Shown: one piece after another, positions 8,515-16,874 of the stretch | How positions within the stretch are numbered: position 1 is the first letter of the stretch | How the letters are laid out: each line of letters opens with the position of its first letter | From: CAWIJJ01 sp963836405 | Lineage (GTDB): Bacteria > Acidobacteriota > Terriglobia > Bryobacterales > Bryobacteraceae | Assembly: GCA_963836405.1 (NCBI GenBank) | Contig: CAWIJL010000010.1 | Location: 124,001 to 188,000, forward strand | DNA: 64,000 nt | Direction of reading: 5' to 3' | Position numbers and translations under genes: made by a program | The notes under the pieces: model-generated | What the model was told of the DNA's origin: nothing | Database searches by the model: none | The model's input: only the letters and a program-made list of their open reading frames with translations

Positions 8515-9792
8515 TTGGAGCCAAAGCAAAGTAAATTGATCCGGCGCGTTGTGATTACGGGCATCGGCGCTGTCAGTCCCAATGGGATCGGGCGCGAAGC
8601 CTACTGGGAAGCAACCCGTAACGGCGTGAGCGGTGTCCGGCGCATCACCAGGTTCGACCCTTCCGGTTATCAGGTGCAGGTGGCGGGCCAAATCCCCGAC
8701 GATTTCGACGAGAAGAAGTATGTCGAGGTCAAGGACCGGCCACACGTGTCGCGCGCCGTGCCCCTGGCAGCGGCCAGCGTGGCGGAAGCCTTTGAAGACG
8801 CGGGCCTCGACCCCACTGCAATGACCCGCGACGAACTGCGCGAAATCGGCGTCATCGTGGGTTCGGGCGGCGGCAGCCAGGACTTCACCGAAGAACAGTA
8901 CCGCCTTTTTTACAGCGGCCTTCTGAAGCAGTGCAGCGTGTACACGATTCCCACCAGCACCATCGGCACGCTGGCCAGCGAAGTGTCCATGCGCTTTGGT
9001 TTGCGGGGGCTCAGCCACATCATTTCCACCGGCTGCACGTCCTCCACCGATGCGCTCGGCTATGCCTTCCGCACCATCCGGTACGGGACCATGCGCACCA
9101 TGATAGCGGGCGGCGTGGACGCTCCCATTGCGCCGCTGATCGTGCGCGGCTTTCAGCTCATGCGCATCATGAGCACGCGCTGGAACCACGCTCCGGAGCG
9201 GGCATCGCGCCCGTTTTCGCGCGACCGCGACGGATTTGTGATCGCGGAAGGAGCCTGGTTTTTCGTGCTCGAAGACATGGAGCAGGCACTCGACCGCGGC
9301 GCCCGCATTTATGGCGAGATTCTCGGCTACGGCTCCACTTGCGAGGCGTACCACCGCGTTCGCCTCGAGGAGTGCGGCGAGGAACCCGCGCGGGCCATGC
9401 TGATGGCTTTAGACGAGGCCGAACTTCCCACTGAGGCCGTGCAGTACATTAACTATCACGGCACCTCCACCGAACTGAACGACCGGATCGAGACCCGCGC
9501 GGTGAAACTGGCGTTCAACGGCCATGCTTATAAGCTGGCGGGGTCGTCGGTGAAGAGCATCATCGGCCATCCCCAGGGGGCCTGTGGCGCGGCGGGAGTA
9601 GCGGCAACCCTGCTGGCCATGCGGGATGGCGTTGTGCCGCCCACGATCAACGTGGAAGAGGCCGACCCGGAGTGCGACCTCGACTACATCCCCTGCCCCG
9701 GACGCAGGCTCGCGATTGAGCACGCGGTCGCCAACTGCATCGCCTTCGGGAGCAAGAATTCGGCCCTGGTGCTGGGTCGCGGGAATCGATAA
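8515..9792 (+). CDS. fabF: Beta-ketoacyl-ACP synthase II (FabF-like)
   Basis: 425 residues of the thiolase fold. The condensing-enzyme triad is present as Cys174 (STGCTSSTDA), His315 (NYHGTSTELND) and His352 (IGHPQGACGAAG), with the conserved Lys347 (SSVKSIIGH). It elongates acyl-ACP with malonyl-ACP in fatty acid synthesis. Pro after His352 (GHPQGA instead of GHLLGA) and an isolated locus without acpP or fabG suggest a second, specialised KAS, perhaps a polyketide-type or stress-lipid enzyme. The start is uncertain: TTG at 8515 gives MEPKQSKLIRRVVITGIG, and TTG at 8536 would begin just before RRVVITG. No clear Shine-Dalgarno is present. Confidence 0.9.
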   Translation: MEPKQSKLIRRVVITGIGAVSPNGIGREAYWEATRNGVSGVRRITRFDPSGYQVQVAGQIPDDFDEKKYVEVKDRPHVSRAVPLAAASVAEAFEDAGLDPTAMTRDELREIGVIVGSGGGSQDFTEEQYRLFYSGLLKQCSVYTIPTSTIGTLASEVSMRFGLRGLSHIISTGCTSSTDALGYAFRTIRYGTMRTMIAGGVDAPIAPLIVRGFQLMRIMSTRWNHAPERASRPFSRDRDGFVIAEGAWFFVLEDMEQALDRGARIYGEILGYGSTCEAYHRVRLEECGEEPARAMLMALDEAELPTEAVQYINYHGTSTELNDRIETRAVKLAFNGHAYKLAGSSVKSIIGHPQGACGAAGVAATLLAMRDGVVPPTINVEEADPECDLDYIPCPGRRLAIEHAVANCIAFGSKNSALVLGRGNR

Positions 9793-9831
9793 AAAAAGCC
9801 GGCGGGCGCTCGGAGGAAAACACCCGCCGGC
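9791..9831 (-). terminator. Strong intrinsic terminator in minus orientation
   Basis: A perfect 9-base-pair G+C stem (GCCGGCGGG at 9798-9806 with CCCGCCGGC at 9823-9831, 16-base loop) is bordered on the fabF side by seven A residues (9791-9797). Read on the minus strand this is a stem followed by seven U. On the plus strand no U-tract follows. It begins right after the fabF stop, yet its U-tract orientation implies a minus-strand transcript coming from 9832-10126. Confidence 0.6.
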
Positions 9832-10126
9832 CGGTCCGCCCATAGACCCCGAAGGATCCAGCGGGACCACTCGCACAATCTCTACACCATAGTTGACGCT
9901 TGCGAGGATCGATCGGTTGCAATACCGTGAAGACGTGAACCCCCTGGTGGGGCGAAAGCAAACACGCAATTACCGTGTTTTCTTTGGGTTTTGCCTCACG
10001 ATCACTTGGATGTCACCTCCGCCTGGAGGGCGGAGGACATCGTGAAATCGCAAGCTGGCGGCTGGTTTTGGCAAGTATCGCGCCGGCGAGTGCCCCCGCG
10101 GTGGCGCGCCTGATACCTTCGTTTCT
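9793..10126. ncRNA. Structured 334-base gap; possible minus-strand small RNA
   Basis: No convincing protein gene lies here. The gap holds four hairpins: 9798-9831 with seven U on the minus strand, CCCC/GGGG at 9941-9952, 9960-9980, and a long one at 10009-10041. On the minus strand the last pairs GATGT and CCTCCGCC with GGCGGAGG and ACATC (13 pairs, two-base bulge), burying the near-perfect ribosome binding site GGAGGTGA (10020-10013). An 11-codon frame (GTG 10005 to TAA 9970, MIVRQNPKKTR) follows at a usable distance. No good promoter was found on either strand. This is a hypothesis built on structure only. Confidence 0.3.
9960..9990 (+). terminator. Candidate intrinsic terminator downstream of fabF
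   Basis: A 7-base-pair stem (AAACACG 9960-9966 / CGTGTTT 9974-9980) with a CAATTAC loop is followed by a T-rich run (TCTTTGGGTTTT). It is oriented to end plus-strand transcripts from fabF. The stem is modest in stability. Confidence 0.45.
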
Positions 10127-11446
10127 ATGCCGTCACGCGCACTCCTCCTCCTTGCAGTAGCTCTGCTGGCCGGTCCAGCCAATGCCCAGCGAACCCGCTG
10201 GGTTGCCGTGTGGACGGGTTCTGCCCAGGGTCCGTACCCTTCCGGCAACGCTTCGGCGCAACCCAACCTGCGCTTTGCCTTTCCCGATGCGCGCACCGGG
10301 GCGCGCGACCAGACTTTCCGCCTGATCGTGCGGCCGGACCTGTGGAGCCGGCAGGTTCGGCTGCGATTCTCAAACGCCTTCGGCGCGGTTCCGCTGGCCC
10401 TCGACAGCGTTTATGCGGGCCTGCACCAGGGGGCCGGTGCGATCGCCCGGGGAACCAACCGGCCGGTCCGGTTCGCAGGCAAATCGGGCGTCGCCATCCC
10501 GGCGGGCGGATCGGTGTGGAGCGATGCGGTGACCCTGCCGTTCGTCCGTGACCCGGCGCAGCCCGAACTTGCCGGGCGCAAACTGGCCGTCAGTTTCCAT
10601 GTGGCCGGAGAGAGCGGCCCCATGACCTGGCACGCCAAGGCACTCACAACCTCCTACCTGACCGCCCCGGGCGCCGGCGCAAAAGGGGATTCCGAAGACG
10701 AAAGCGCGTTCCCGTTCACCACGACCTCCTGGTACTTTCTGGATGCGGTGGACGCGATGGCGCCCGCCGGCACCGGGGCGATCGTGGCCCTGGGGGACTC
10801 AATCACCGATGGCACTGCCTCCACGCTCAACGGAGACGATCGCTGGCCCGACGTGCTGGCGCGGCGCCTGCACCGCGCTTACGGAAACCGCTTCGCGGTA
10901 GTGAACGCCGGAATCGGCGGCAACCGCGTGACCGGCCCGGCATCTTACACTCCGCAACAGCCATTTTCCGGCGGACCCGCCGCGGGGCAGAGGCTCGAAC
11001 GGGATGTGCTCAGCCTTTCCGGCGTCTCGGCCGTGATTTGGCTGGAAGGTATCAACGACTTCGCGGTTGCTGTCGACGCCGGCGTCGAAGCCGTTGAGGA
11101 GGCCATGCGGCAGGGCGTCGCACGTATCCGGAAGAGTCTGCCGGGAGTTCGCGTTATCGGGGCCACCCTGGTGTCCGCGCTCGGCGCGGCAGGCGGCCAT
11201 GGATCCCCCGCCGAGGATGCCAGGCGAAAAGCGCTGAACGAATTCATCCGGAACTCCGGCCTGTTCGACGCGGTGGCGGATTTCGATGCCGCGACCCTGG
11301 ATCCGGCCACGGGCGGCCTCCGCGCCGAGTTCGTTCCCGACAGTACCACCGGAGGCGCCGGAGACCATCTGCACCCTAACCGGGCAGGGTACATGGCCAT
11401 GGGCATGTGCATAGACACGGCCTTGTTCGTGGATCGGACGAAATAG
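10127..11446 (+). CDS. Secreted SGNH/GDSL hydrolase
   Basis: 439 residues with a signal peptide (MPSRALLLLAVALLAGPANA). The first ~200 residues form a beta-rich domain often found ahead of the SGNH domain in bacterial GDSL lipases. The SGNH blocks follow: GDSITDG with nucleophile Ser225, NAGIGGNR (oxyanion Gly), EGINDF (oxyanion Asn), and DHLHPN carrying the catalytic Asp and His. The family contains esterases, carbohydrate acetyl-esterases and rhamnogalacturonan acetylesterases; the substrate cannot be read. It stands alone downstream of the structured gap. Confidence 0.9.
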   Translation: MPSRALLLLAVALLAGPANAQRTRWVAVWTGSAQGPYPSGNASAQPNLRFAFPDARTGARDQTFRLIVRPDLWSRQVRLRFSNAFGAVPLALDSVYAGLHQGAGAIARGTNRPVRFAGKSGVAIPAGGSVWSDAVTLPFVRDPAQPELAGRKLAVSFHVAGESGPMTWHAKALTTSYLTAPGAGAKGDSEDESAFPFTTTSWYFLDAVDAMAPAGTGAIVALGDSITDGTASTLNGDDRWPDVLARRLHRAYGNRFAVVNAGIGGNRVTGPASYTPQQPFSGGPAAGQRLERDVLSLSGVSAVIWLEGINDFAVAVDAGVEAVEEAMRQGVARIRKSLPGVRVIGATLVSALGAAGGHGSPAEDARRKALNEFIRNSGLFDAVADFDAATLDPATGGLRAEFVPDSTTGGAGDHLHPNRAGYMAMGMCIDTALFVDRTK

Positions 11447-11577
11447 GCCAGACATGTCGAGAGGCGTCCGTTCACGCACACAACTCTCGAAAAATCTGTT
11501 CATCGTCCTTTTATAATGGCCACGCGGCCTGCAAACTCCACGGTCCGCAGACAAATCGAAATGCGCTTGTTCCGCTG

Positions 11578-13608
11578 ATGACAGGGGCGCCTCACATGCC
11601 GGCCGGAAAGGTCGCTTCGCAAACCAGGATTCTGGTCATTGACGATAATCCTATCGACCGGGACCTGTTTCGCCGTCTGCTGCGGCAGAACGCCGGCACA
11701 ACTTTTTTCGAAAGCTTGGAAGGCGAGAATGGCCGCGCCGGCCTGGAGCAGTTTCGGCGCTGCCATCCGCAGGTGGTCCTCCTCGATTTGAACCTTCCCG
11801 ATGTCGATGGCTTGGACTTGCTGCGGTCCATTGTTGCCGAAGACGGCGCCTGTCCTGTGATCGTCACCACCGCCTATGGCAGCGAACAGGTAGCCGTGCA
11901 GGCGATGAAAGCGGGCGCCGCGGACTACGTTGTGAAGGGCTCGATCACTGCGGAGGGGTTGGCTCATGTCATCGGCAACGCGCTGGAGAAGCGGGCTCTC
12001 CAGGAGAAGATCGAACAGCAGCGTCTTGCGCTCGAAGACCGCAACCGCCAACTCGAATCCGCACTGGAACGGGAGACTGCGGTGCGAAAGGCGGCGGAGC
12101 GCAGCGAATCCCGGTACCGCACGCTGTCCGAAGCCATGCCGCAGATCGTCTGGACCGCGGACCATCCCGGCGGTGAGTGGGACTACGTCAATCAGCGCTG
12201 GTCACGCCTGACGGGCGCCAATGCGGCCCGGGCCGCTGGCTGGGGATGGCTGGACTTCGTCGATGCGGAAGACCGGGCCCGGGTGGCCGCAGCCTGGAAC
12301 CACGCGGTGGCCGCGGCAGCGCCCCTCGAACTCGAATGTCGCATGCAGCCGGAAACCGGCGGTCCGCGCCTCCACCTGGTCCGTGCCCTGCCTCTTTTCC
12401 AGGATGACGTACCCGTGAAGTGGCTGGGCACCTGCACCGATATCGAAGAGCAGCGGCGCGCGGAGAGGCTTTTGCACCAGAGGCAGAAGCTCGAAAGCAT
12501 CGGCATCCTGGCCGGCGGTGTGGCTCACGATTTCAATAACCTCCTGGTGGGAATCATCGGCGGAGTCAGCTACGCGCTCGAAACGCTTCCCCCGGCCCAC
12601 GAGTTGCGCGGCATTCTGGAAAACGCGTTGAAATCCGGCGACCGCGCGGCGAACCTGGTGCGCCAGATGCTCGCCTATGCCGGGAAGGGCTCGTTTCAGG
12701 TTGAGGAAGTGGACCTGGGCCAGGTTCTGCGCACCACGGCCGATCTGGTTGGCGCCTCCATTCCGCGATCCATCGACATGAAGATCCTGGTTGCGCCCGA
12801 TCTTCCGCCGATTCGGACGGATGCGACTCAGTTGCAGCAAATCATCATGAACCTCATCATCAACGCCAGTGAAGCCATGCCGTCGGATCGCGATGGGCTG
12901 ATCGCGGTGCGCGCGGAGGTGACGAGAGTGGAGACCCCGCGTTCCACCAGCAGCGGAGACCTCGCGCCCGGAAATTACGTGTCCCTCGAAGTGAGGGACA
13001 ACGGCGAAGGGATCGATCCGGGTGTGCTGCACCGGATTTTCGACCCGTTCTTCACCACCAAATTCACTGGCCGCGGCCTGGGGTTGGCGGCCGTGCAGGG
13101 CATCGTCCGCAGCAACCGCGGCTCCATCGACGTGGAAAGCACTCCGGGCAAGGGAACTACCTTCCGCGTCCTGTTACCGGCCGTGGAACGCGTTTCCGGC
13201 AGTGCGCCACCGGCCCCTAAGCCGGAGGAAGCGGGCGCCAGGGGCCGGATTCTGGTGGTGGACGACGAGCCGGTGGTTTCCAACACCGCCAGGCTTCTGC
13301 TGGAGAAGGCCGGCCACTCGGTAAGCGTGGCTTTCGGCGGCGAAGAGGCGCTCGGCATCCTCTCGGCAGCTCCGCGAAATTTCTCGCTGGTGCTGCTCGA
13401 TTTGAACATGCCGGGCATGGACGGCGAGCAGACTTTTACCCGGATACGCGCCATCGATCCGGACCTGCCCGTCATCATTTGCAGCGGATACAGCGAGCGG
13501 GAACTGCGGCACCGGTTCGAGGGCCGCACGGTAAACGGCTACTTGCAAAAGCCGTTTCATCTGGCTGCGATTCGGCAGAAGGTCTCCGCGGCATTGAGGC
13601 CGGCCTGA
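11578..13608 (+). CDS. Hybrid sensor histidine kinase with receiver domains at both ends
   Basis: 676 residues, soluble. Order: REC1 (about 17-130, phospho-acceptor Asp70 in LLDLNLPDVDG); a coiled coil (134-175); PAS (about 178-292); HisKA with His317 (LAGGVAHDFNN); an HATPase with N box IMNLIINASEA, DNGEGID and GRGLGLAAVQG; and REC2 (557-674, Asp608 in LLDLNMPGMDG). It lacks a membrane segment, so input probably comes through REC1 or the PAS domain. The start is uncertain between ATG 11578 and ATG 11596 (the latter with AGGGG upstream). The stop overlaps the next kinase gene as TGATG. It heads a six-gene signalling run. Confidence 0.92.
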   Translation: MTGAPHMPAGKVASQTRILVIDDNPIDRDLFRRLLRQNAGTTFFESLEGENGRAGLEQFRRCHPQVVLLDLNLPDVDGLDLLRSIVAEDGACPVIVTTAYGSEQVAVQAMKAGAADYVVKGSITAEGLAHVIGNALEKRALQEKIEQQRLALEDRNRQLESALERETAVRKAAERSESRYRTLSEAMPQIVWTADHPGGEWDYVNQRWSRLTGANAARAAGWGWLDFVDAEDRARVAAAWNHAVAAAAPLELECRMQPETGGPRLHLVRALPLFQDDVPVKWLGTCTDIEEQRRAERLLHQRQKLESIGILAGGVAHDFNNLLVGIIGGVSYALETLPPAHELRGILENALKSGDRAANLVRQMLAYAGKGSFQVEEVDLGQVLRTTADLVGASIPRSIDMKILVAPDLPPIRTDATQLQQIIMNLIINASEAMPSDRDGLIAVRAEVTRVETPRSTSSGDLAPGNYVSLEVRDNGEGIDPGVLHRIFDPFFTTKFTGRGLGLAAVQGIVRSNRGSIDVESTPGKGTTFRVLLPAVERVSGSAPPAPKPEEAGARGRILVVDDEPVVSNTARLLLEKAGHSVSVAFGGEEALGILSAAPRNFSLVLLDLNMPGMDGEQTFTRIRAIDPDLPVIICSGYSERELRHRFEGRTVNGYLQKPFHLAAIRQKVSAALRPA

Positions 13609-14279
13609 TGCAGGTGGATCCGACCACGGCCGCTTTGCTTCAATCGACAGTCCATGAATTGAAGGGTCCGGCTTCGCGTGTGAGGCTGCTGGTGCAGCTC
13701 CTGGCCCGCAATTCGAGCGCATGGGACGAGGATTCCAAGACGATTCTGAAGCACTTGCAGGACTCGGCGGCGGCCATCGGAGCGGTAGGCGAGGCGCTTA
13801 AGCAGTATTCGGAGATTTGCGCCCGGCCGCCGCGGCGCGAAATCGTCGATCTCAGTGAGGCTCTGGCGGAAGCCCGGTCCGGTATCGAAGCCGAAGCCGC
13901 CAGCGCCGGTGCACGGATAGAAGCGTCGGCGCTGCCTGCGATGGACGGCGATCGCACGATGATCGTCTGGCTTTTGCGGGAACTGCTGACCAACGCCATC
14001 CGGTTCCGGGGCGATGCCGCACCGAAGATTCAGGTCAGCGCAGGCCCCGGATATATCTGTATCTGCGACAACGGACCCGGCATCGACGCCGATTTCGCGG
14101 AACGGGTCTTTCGGCCGTTCAAAAAACTCTCCGGCGACGGTGCGGGTCTCGGATTGACGATTTGCCGCAGAATCGCCGAACTCCATGGAGAGCGCCTATG
14201 GGTGGAGCCGCGCACGGGCGGCGCGGACATCCGCTTTTCGGTGCCGGCCGCGGTGGCGGGCAACGGGGACCGCGTATGA
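13608..14279 (+). CDS. Short soluble sensor histidine kinase
   Basis: 223 residues consisting only of a dimerisation/phosphoacceptor helix pair with a candidate His16 (STVHELKGPASRV) and an HATPase domain (N box RELLTNAIRF, G1 box DNGPGID, G2 box DGAGLGLTICRRI). No sensory domain or transmembrane helix is present. The H box is followed by LKGP instead of the usual DLRNP, so phospho-acceptor function is likely but not certain. The gene is embedded by overlaps at both ends (TGATG with the hybrid kinase, ATGA with the TonB receptor), implying obligate co-translation. It may be a phosphotransfer or phosphatase partner of the neighbouring receivers. Confidence 0.88.
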   Translation: MQVDPTTAALLQSTVHELKGPASRVRLLVQLLARNSSAWDEDSKTILKHLQDSAAAIGAVGEALKQYSEICARPPRREIVDLSEALAEARSGIEAEAASAGARIEASALPAMDGDRTMIVWLLRELLTNAIRFRGDAAPKIQVSAGPGYICICDNGPGIDADFAERVFRPFKKLSGDGAGLGLTICRRIAELHGERLWVEPRTGGADIRFSVPAAVAGNGDRV

Positions 14280-16306
14280 GCGCTCGCCCCGCAGTTCGCC
14301 TGGCAGGCTTTCTGTGCCTGGGCGTCGCTTTGCCGATGAGCGCGCAGGGGCCGGTGGCAAGGAACGGCGAGCCGGACCCGATCGCCCTCAAATCGATGAG
14401 CCTCGAGGACCTCTCCAAGATCGAAGTGACCACCGCCTCCAAGGAGCCGAGCCCGGCGTTCCGGTTGCCCGCCGCCGTCACCGTGGTCACGGCGGACGAC
14501 ATCCGCCGCTCCGGGGCCACCAACATTCCCGACGTGCTGCGCCTGGTGCCCGGCGTGGAAGTGGCGCAGATCGATTCCGCCAAGTGGGCCATCGGCATAC
14601 GCGGGTTTCAAGGCCGCCTCTCCAAATCCGTGCTGGTGCTGATCGACGGCCGGTCGGTCTACACGCCGCTGTTCGCGGGCGTTTATTGGGAGATGCAGGA
14701 CACGATGATCGAAGACATCGACCGCATCGAAGTCATTCGCGGTCCGGGGGCAACCGTGTGGGGGTCGAACGCCGTGAACGGCGTGATCAATATCATCACC
14801 AAAGACGCCCGGGCGACGCGCGGAACGCTGGTTTCGGCGGGGGGCGGAAACGTGGAGCAGGGTTTCGTCAATGCGCGTTATGGCGCGGGCACCGACAAAC
14901 TCGCATATCGCGTTTATGGCCGCGGCTTCACGCGGGGTCCGCAGTTCCACCCCGACGGCCGCAATTTCGACGACTGGCGCCGGGTGCAAGGCGGCTTCCG
15001 CATGGACGGCAACCCGAACCCACGCGATTCGTTCAGCCTCATCGGGAACGCCTACCGCACGGTGGCGGGAACCGCTTTGGGGATTACCAGGTATTCGCCG
15101 CCCGCGCTGGTCTCCGAATACGGGAACGGCACCTTCTCCGGCCAGAACCTGGTGGGGGCCTGGCGGCGCAACCTGCGTTCGGGGTCCGACATTCAGGTGC
15201 GCGCCTACTATGACCGGACGGATCGCAGCGATCTCAACTATCACGAGGTCCGCCACACGTTCGATGTCGATTTCATTCATCACCTGCCGCTTCCCGGAAA
15301 CGACGTGATCTGGGGCGGCGGCATTCGCATCAGTCCCAGCAGTTTTACCCAGACAGTTCCCAGCGTGGATTTCCTGCCGCACGACCAGACCTACTCCATC
15401 TACAGCGGATTCGTTCAGGACACCATCGCCCTGATGCCAAACCGCCTGAACTTTACCGTGGGCACCAAGCTTGAACACAACAGTTTCAGTGGTTTTGAAA
15501 TCCAGCCGAGCGGGCGCGTCGCCTGGACGCCGGGCGACCACCACACGTTCTGGCTGGCGGCGACGCGCGCCGTCCGAACTCCATCCCGGGTGGAGCAGGG
15601 ATTCCGCTTCACGGCGCTGCTCGACCCGGCGGCGCCGCTGTTCCTGCGCCTGATCGGAGACAACGGGTTCAAGCCCGAGCAGATGGTCGGTTACGAGGCC
15701 GGATACCGGATCTTCAGTCCCAAGGCCGGTGGATTCATCGCTGTGAACGCGTTCTACAACCGCTACAACAACCTGCTCAGCATAGAACCCGAGGCGGCTA
15801 TCGTGGAGTCCACGCCCGAGCCCGTCCACCTGTTGCTGCCGATTCCGCTGCGCAACGGGATCGACGCGGAGAGCAGCGGCGGCGAAGTGGGCGGCCTCTT
15901 CGATCTGCGAAGCTGGTGGCGCGTAAACGGCACCTACTCCCTGATGCGATTGAACGCCCACAAGGCCCCGGGCAGCGTCGATCCGGCCAGTGTGCCGCAA
16001 CTCGAGGGGGACAGCCCACGACACAAAGTGGTGATGCAATCGTCGTTCGTGCTGCCCCAGCGCATCGAGTTCACGCTGACTTACCGCTATGTGAGCGCTC
16101 TGCCGGGACCGGACACGGGGGTGCCCGCCTATTCCACCGGCGACATTCGCCTGGCGAAGCGGCTCAGCCGGGAGTTCGAGCTTTCGCTGGCGGCGCGCAA
16201 CCTGATGCAGCCATCGCATTTTGAATATTCCGGCGATCCGGGCGGGCTGGTAGGGATTCGCCGGTCCGCCTACTTGCAGTTGACATGGAATCACTCCGGG
16301 CAATAA
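14276..16306 (+). CDS. TonB-dependent outer membrane receptor (signal-linked)
   Basis: 676 residues. A signal peptide (ends near LPMSAQ) is followed by the segment SMSLEDLSKIEVTTASKEPS, which resembles the N-terminal motif of a distinct TonB-receptor subfamily usually paired with YfiR-type proteins. The plug domain (AAVTVVTADDIRRSGATNIP to ITKDARA, about 62-180) and a 22-strand-like barrel ending LQLTWNHSGQ follow. It should transport or sense a ligand at the outer membrane; the ligand is not predictable. The ATG overlaps the kinase stop (ATGA), and yfiR follows after four bases, so the receptor is built into a regulatory operon and not a transport cluster. Confidence 0.92.
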   Translation: MSARPAVRLAGFLCLGVALPMSAQGPVARNGEPDPIALKSMSLEDLSKIEVTTASKEPSPAFRLPAAVTVVTADDIRRSGATNIPDVLRLVPGVEVAQIDSAKWAIGIRGFQGRLSKSVLVLIDGRSVYTPLFAGVYWEMQDTMIEDIDRIEVIRGPGATVWGSNAVNGVINIITKDARATRGTLVSAGGGNVEQGFVNARYGAGTDKLAYRVYGRGFTRGPQFHPDGRNFDDWRRVQGGFRMDGNPNPRDSFSLIGNAYRTVAGTALGITRYSPPALVSEYGNGTFSGQNLVGAWRRNLRSGSDIQVRAYYDRTDRSDLNYHEVRHTFDVDFIHHLPLPGNDVIWGGGIRISPSSFTQTVPSVDFLPHDQTYSIYSGFVQDTIALMPNRLNFTVGTKLEHNSFSGFEIQPSGRVAWTPGDHHTFWLAATRAVRTPSRVEQGFRFTALLDPAAPLFLRLIGDNGFKPEQMVGYEAGYRIFSPKAGGFIAVNAFYNRYNNLLSIEPEAAIVESTPEPVHLLLPIPLRNGIDAESSGGEVGGLFDLRSWWRVNGTYSLMRLNAHKAPGSVDPASVPQLEGDSPRHKVVMQSSFVLPQRIEFTLTYRYVSALPGPDTGVPAYSTGDIRLAKRLSREFELSLAARNLMQPSHFEYSGDPGGLVGIRRSAYLQLTWNHSGQ

Positions 16307-16310
16307 GGAG

Positions 16311-16874
16311 ATGAGACGCGGAGGGGCCAAATCGGCCGTGCGCTTCACGAGTAGCCTGGGGTGCGCGCTTTTGTTGGTAACTTGGGCAGCGATCGGGGGC
16401 GCAGAAGCGGCCAACGACGATGCGACGCTCGAATACGGCGTAAAGGCCGCATTCCTGCTCAATTTCACCAAGTTCGTGGACTGGCCGCCGGCGCCGGCGT
16501 CCGCGGAGTCCCCGTTCACTATCTGCATTCTTGGAGAAGATCCCTTTCATGGCGTGCTGGACCGCATTGCCGAAGGCGAGGCCATCAACGGCCGCCGGCT
16601 GGTGGTGCAGAAAATCCGGCGAGTCGAGCCTCGGTCTTGCCGCATGCTCTTTGTTGGCCGCGGGGAACCGGATCTTCCGCGCCTGCTGGCGAGCGTGGGG
16701 CCGGGGGTGCTTACGGTCGGAGAAGGCGACCGGTTCCTGCATGAAGGCGGCATGATCGCATTCGTCATCGAAGGCAGGCGCGTGCGGTTCGATGTCAACC
16801 AGGGGGCGGCGTCCCGCGCCGGCCTTCAGATCAGCTCACGGCTGTTGAGCGTGGCGAGGTCCGTTGAAAGGTAA
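16311..16874 (+). CDS. YfiR family periplasmic regulator (DUF4154)
   Basis: 187 residues with a signal peptide (ends near GGAEA). The YfiR signature is clear: LEYGVKAAFLLNFTKFVDWP, then FTICILGEDPF, INGRRLVVQKI, SCRMLFVG, and GGMIAFVIEGRRVRFDVN near the C-terminus. In Pseudomonas, YfiR binds the periplasmic domain of the diguanylate cyclase YfiN and holds it off. Here the following gene is a kinase, not a cyclase, so the partner is inferred to be the periplasmic domain of that kinase. Two Cys remain (TICIL and RSCRM); their pairing is unknown. The last 11 bases overlap the TTG start of the kinase gene. Confidence 0.92.
   Translation: MRRGGAKSAVRFTSSLGCALLLVTWAAIGGAEAANDDATLEYGVKAAFLLNFTKFVDWPPAPASAESPFTICILGEDPFHGVLDRIAEGEAINGRRLVVQKIRRVEPRSCRMLFVGRGEPDLPRLLASVGPGVLTVGEGDRFLHEGGMIAFVIEGRRVRFDVNQGAASRAGLQISSRLLSVARSVER

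Noticed and set aside
9409..9969. 186-residue minus-strand frame running through the fabF 3' end
   Set aside because: It begins at a TTG without ribosome site, passes through the strong hairpin, and is antisense to fabF; the short peptide hypothesis is kept separately.
14030..16528. 832-residue open frame on the minus strand across the TonB receptor and yfiR
   Set aside because: It mirrors a clear receptor with plug and barrel; the antisense frame is Arg/His/Gly-rich with no domain, a known artefact of high G+C codon use.
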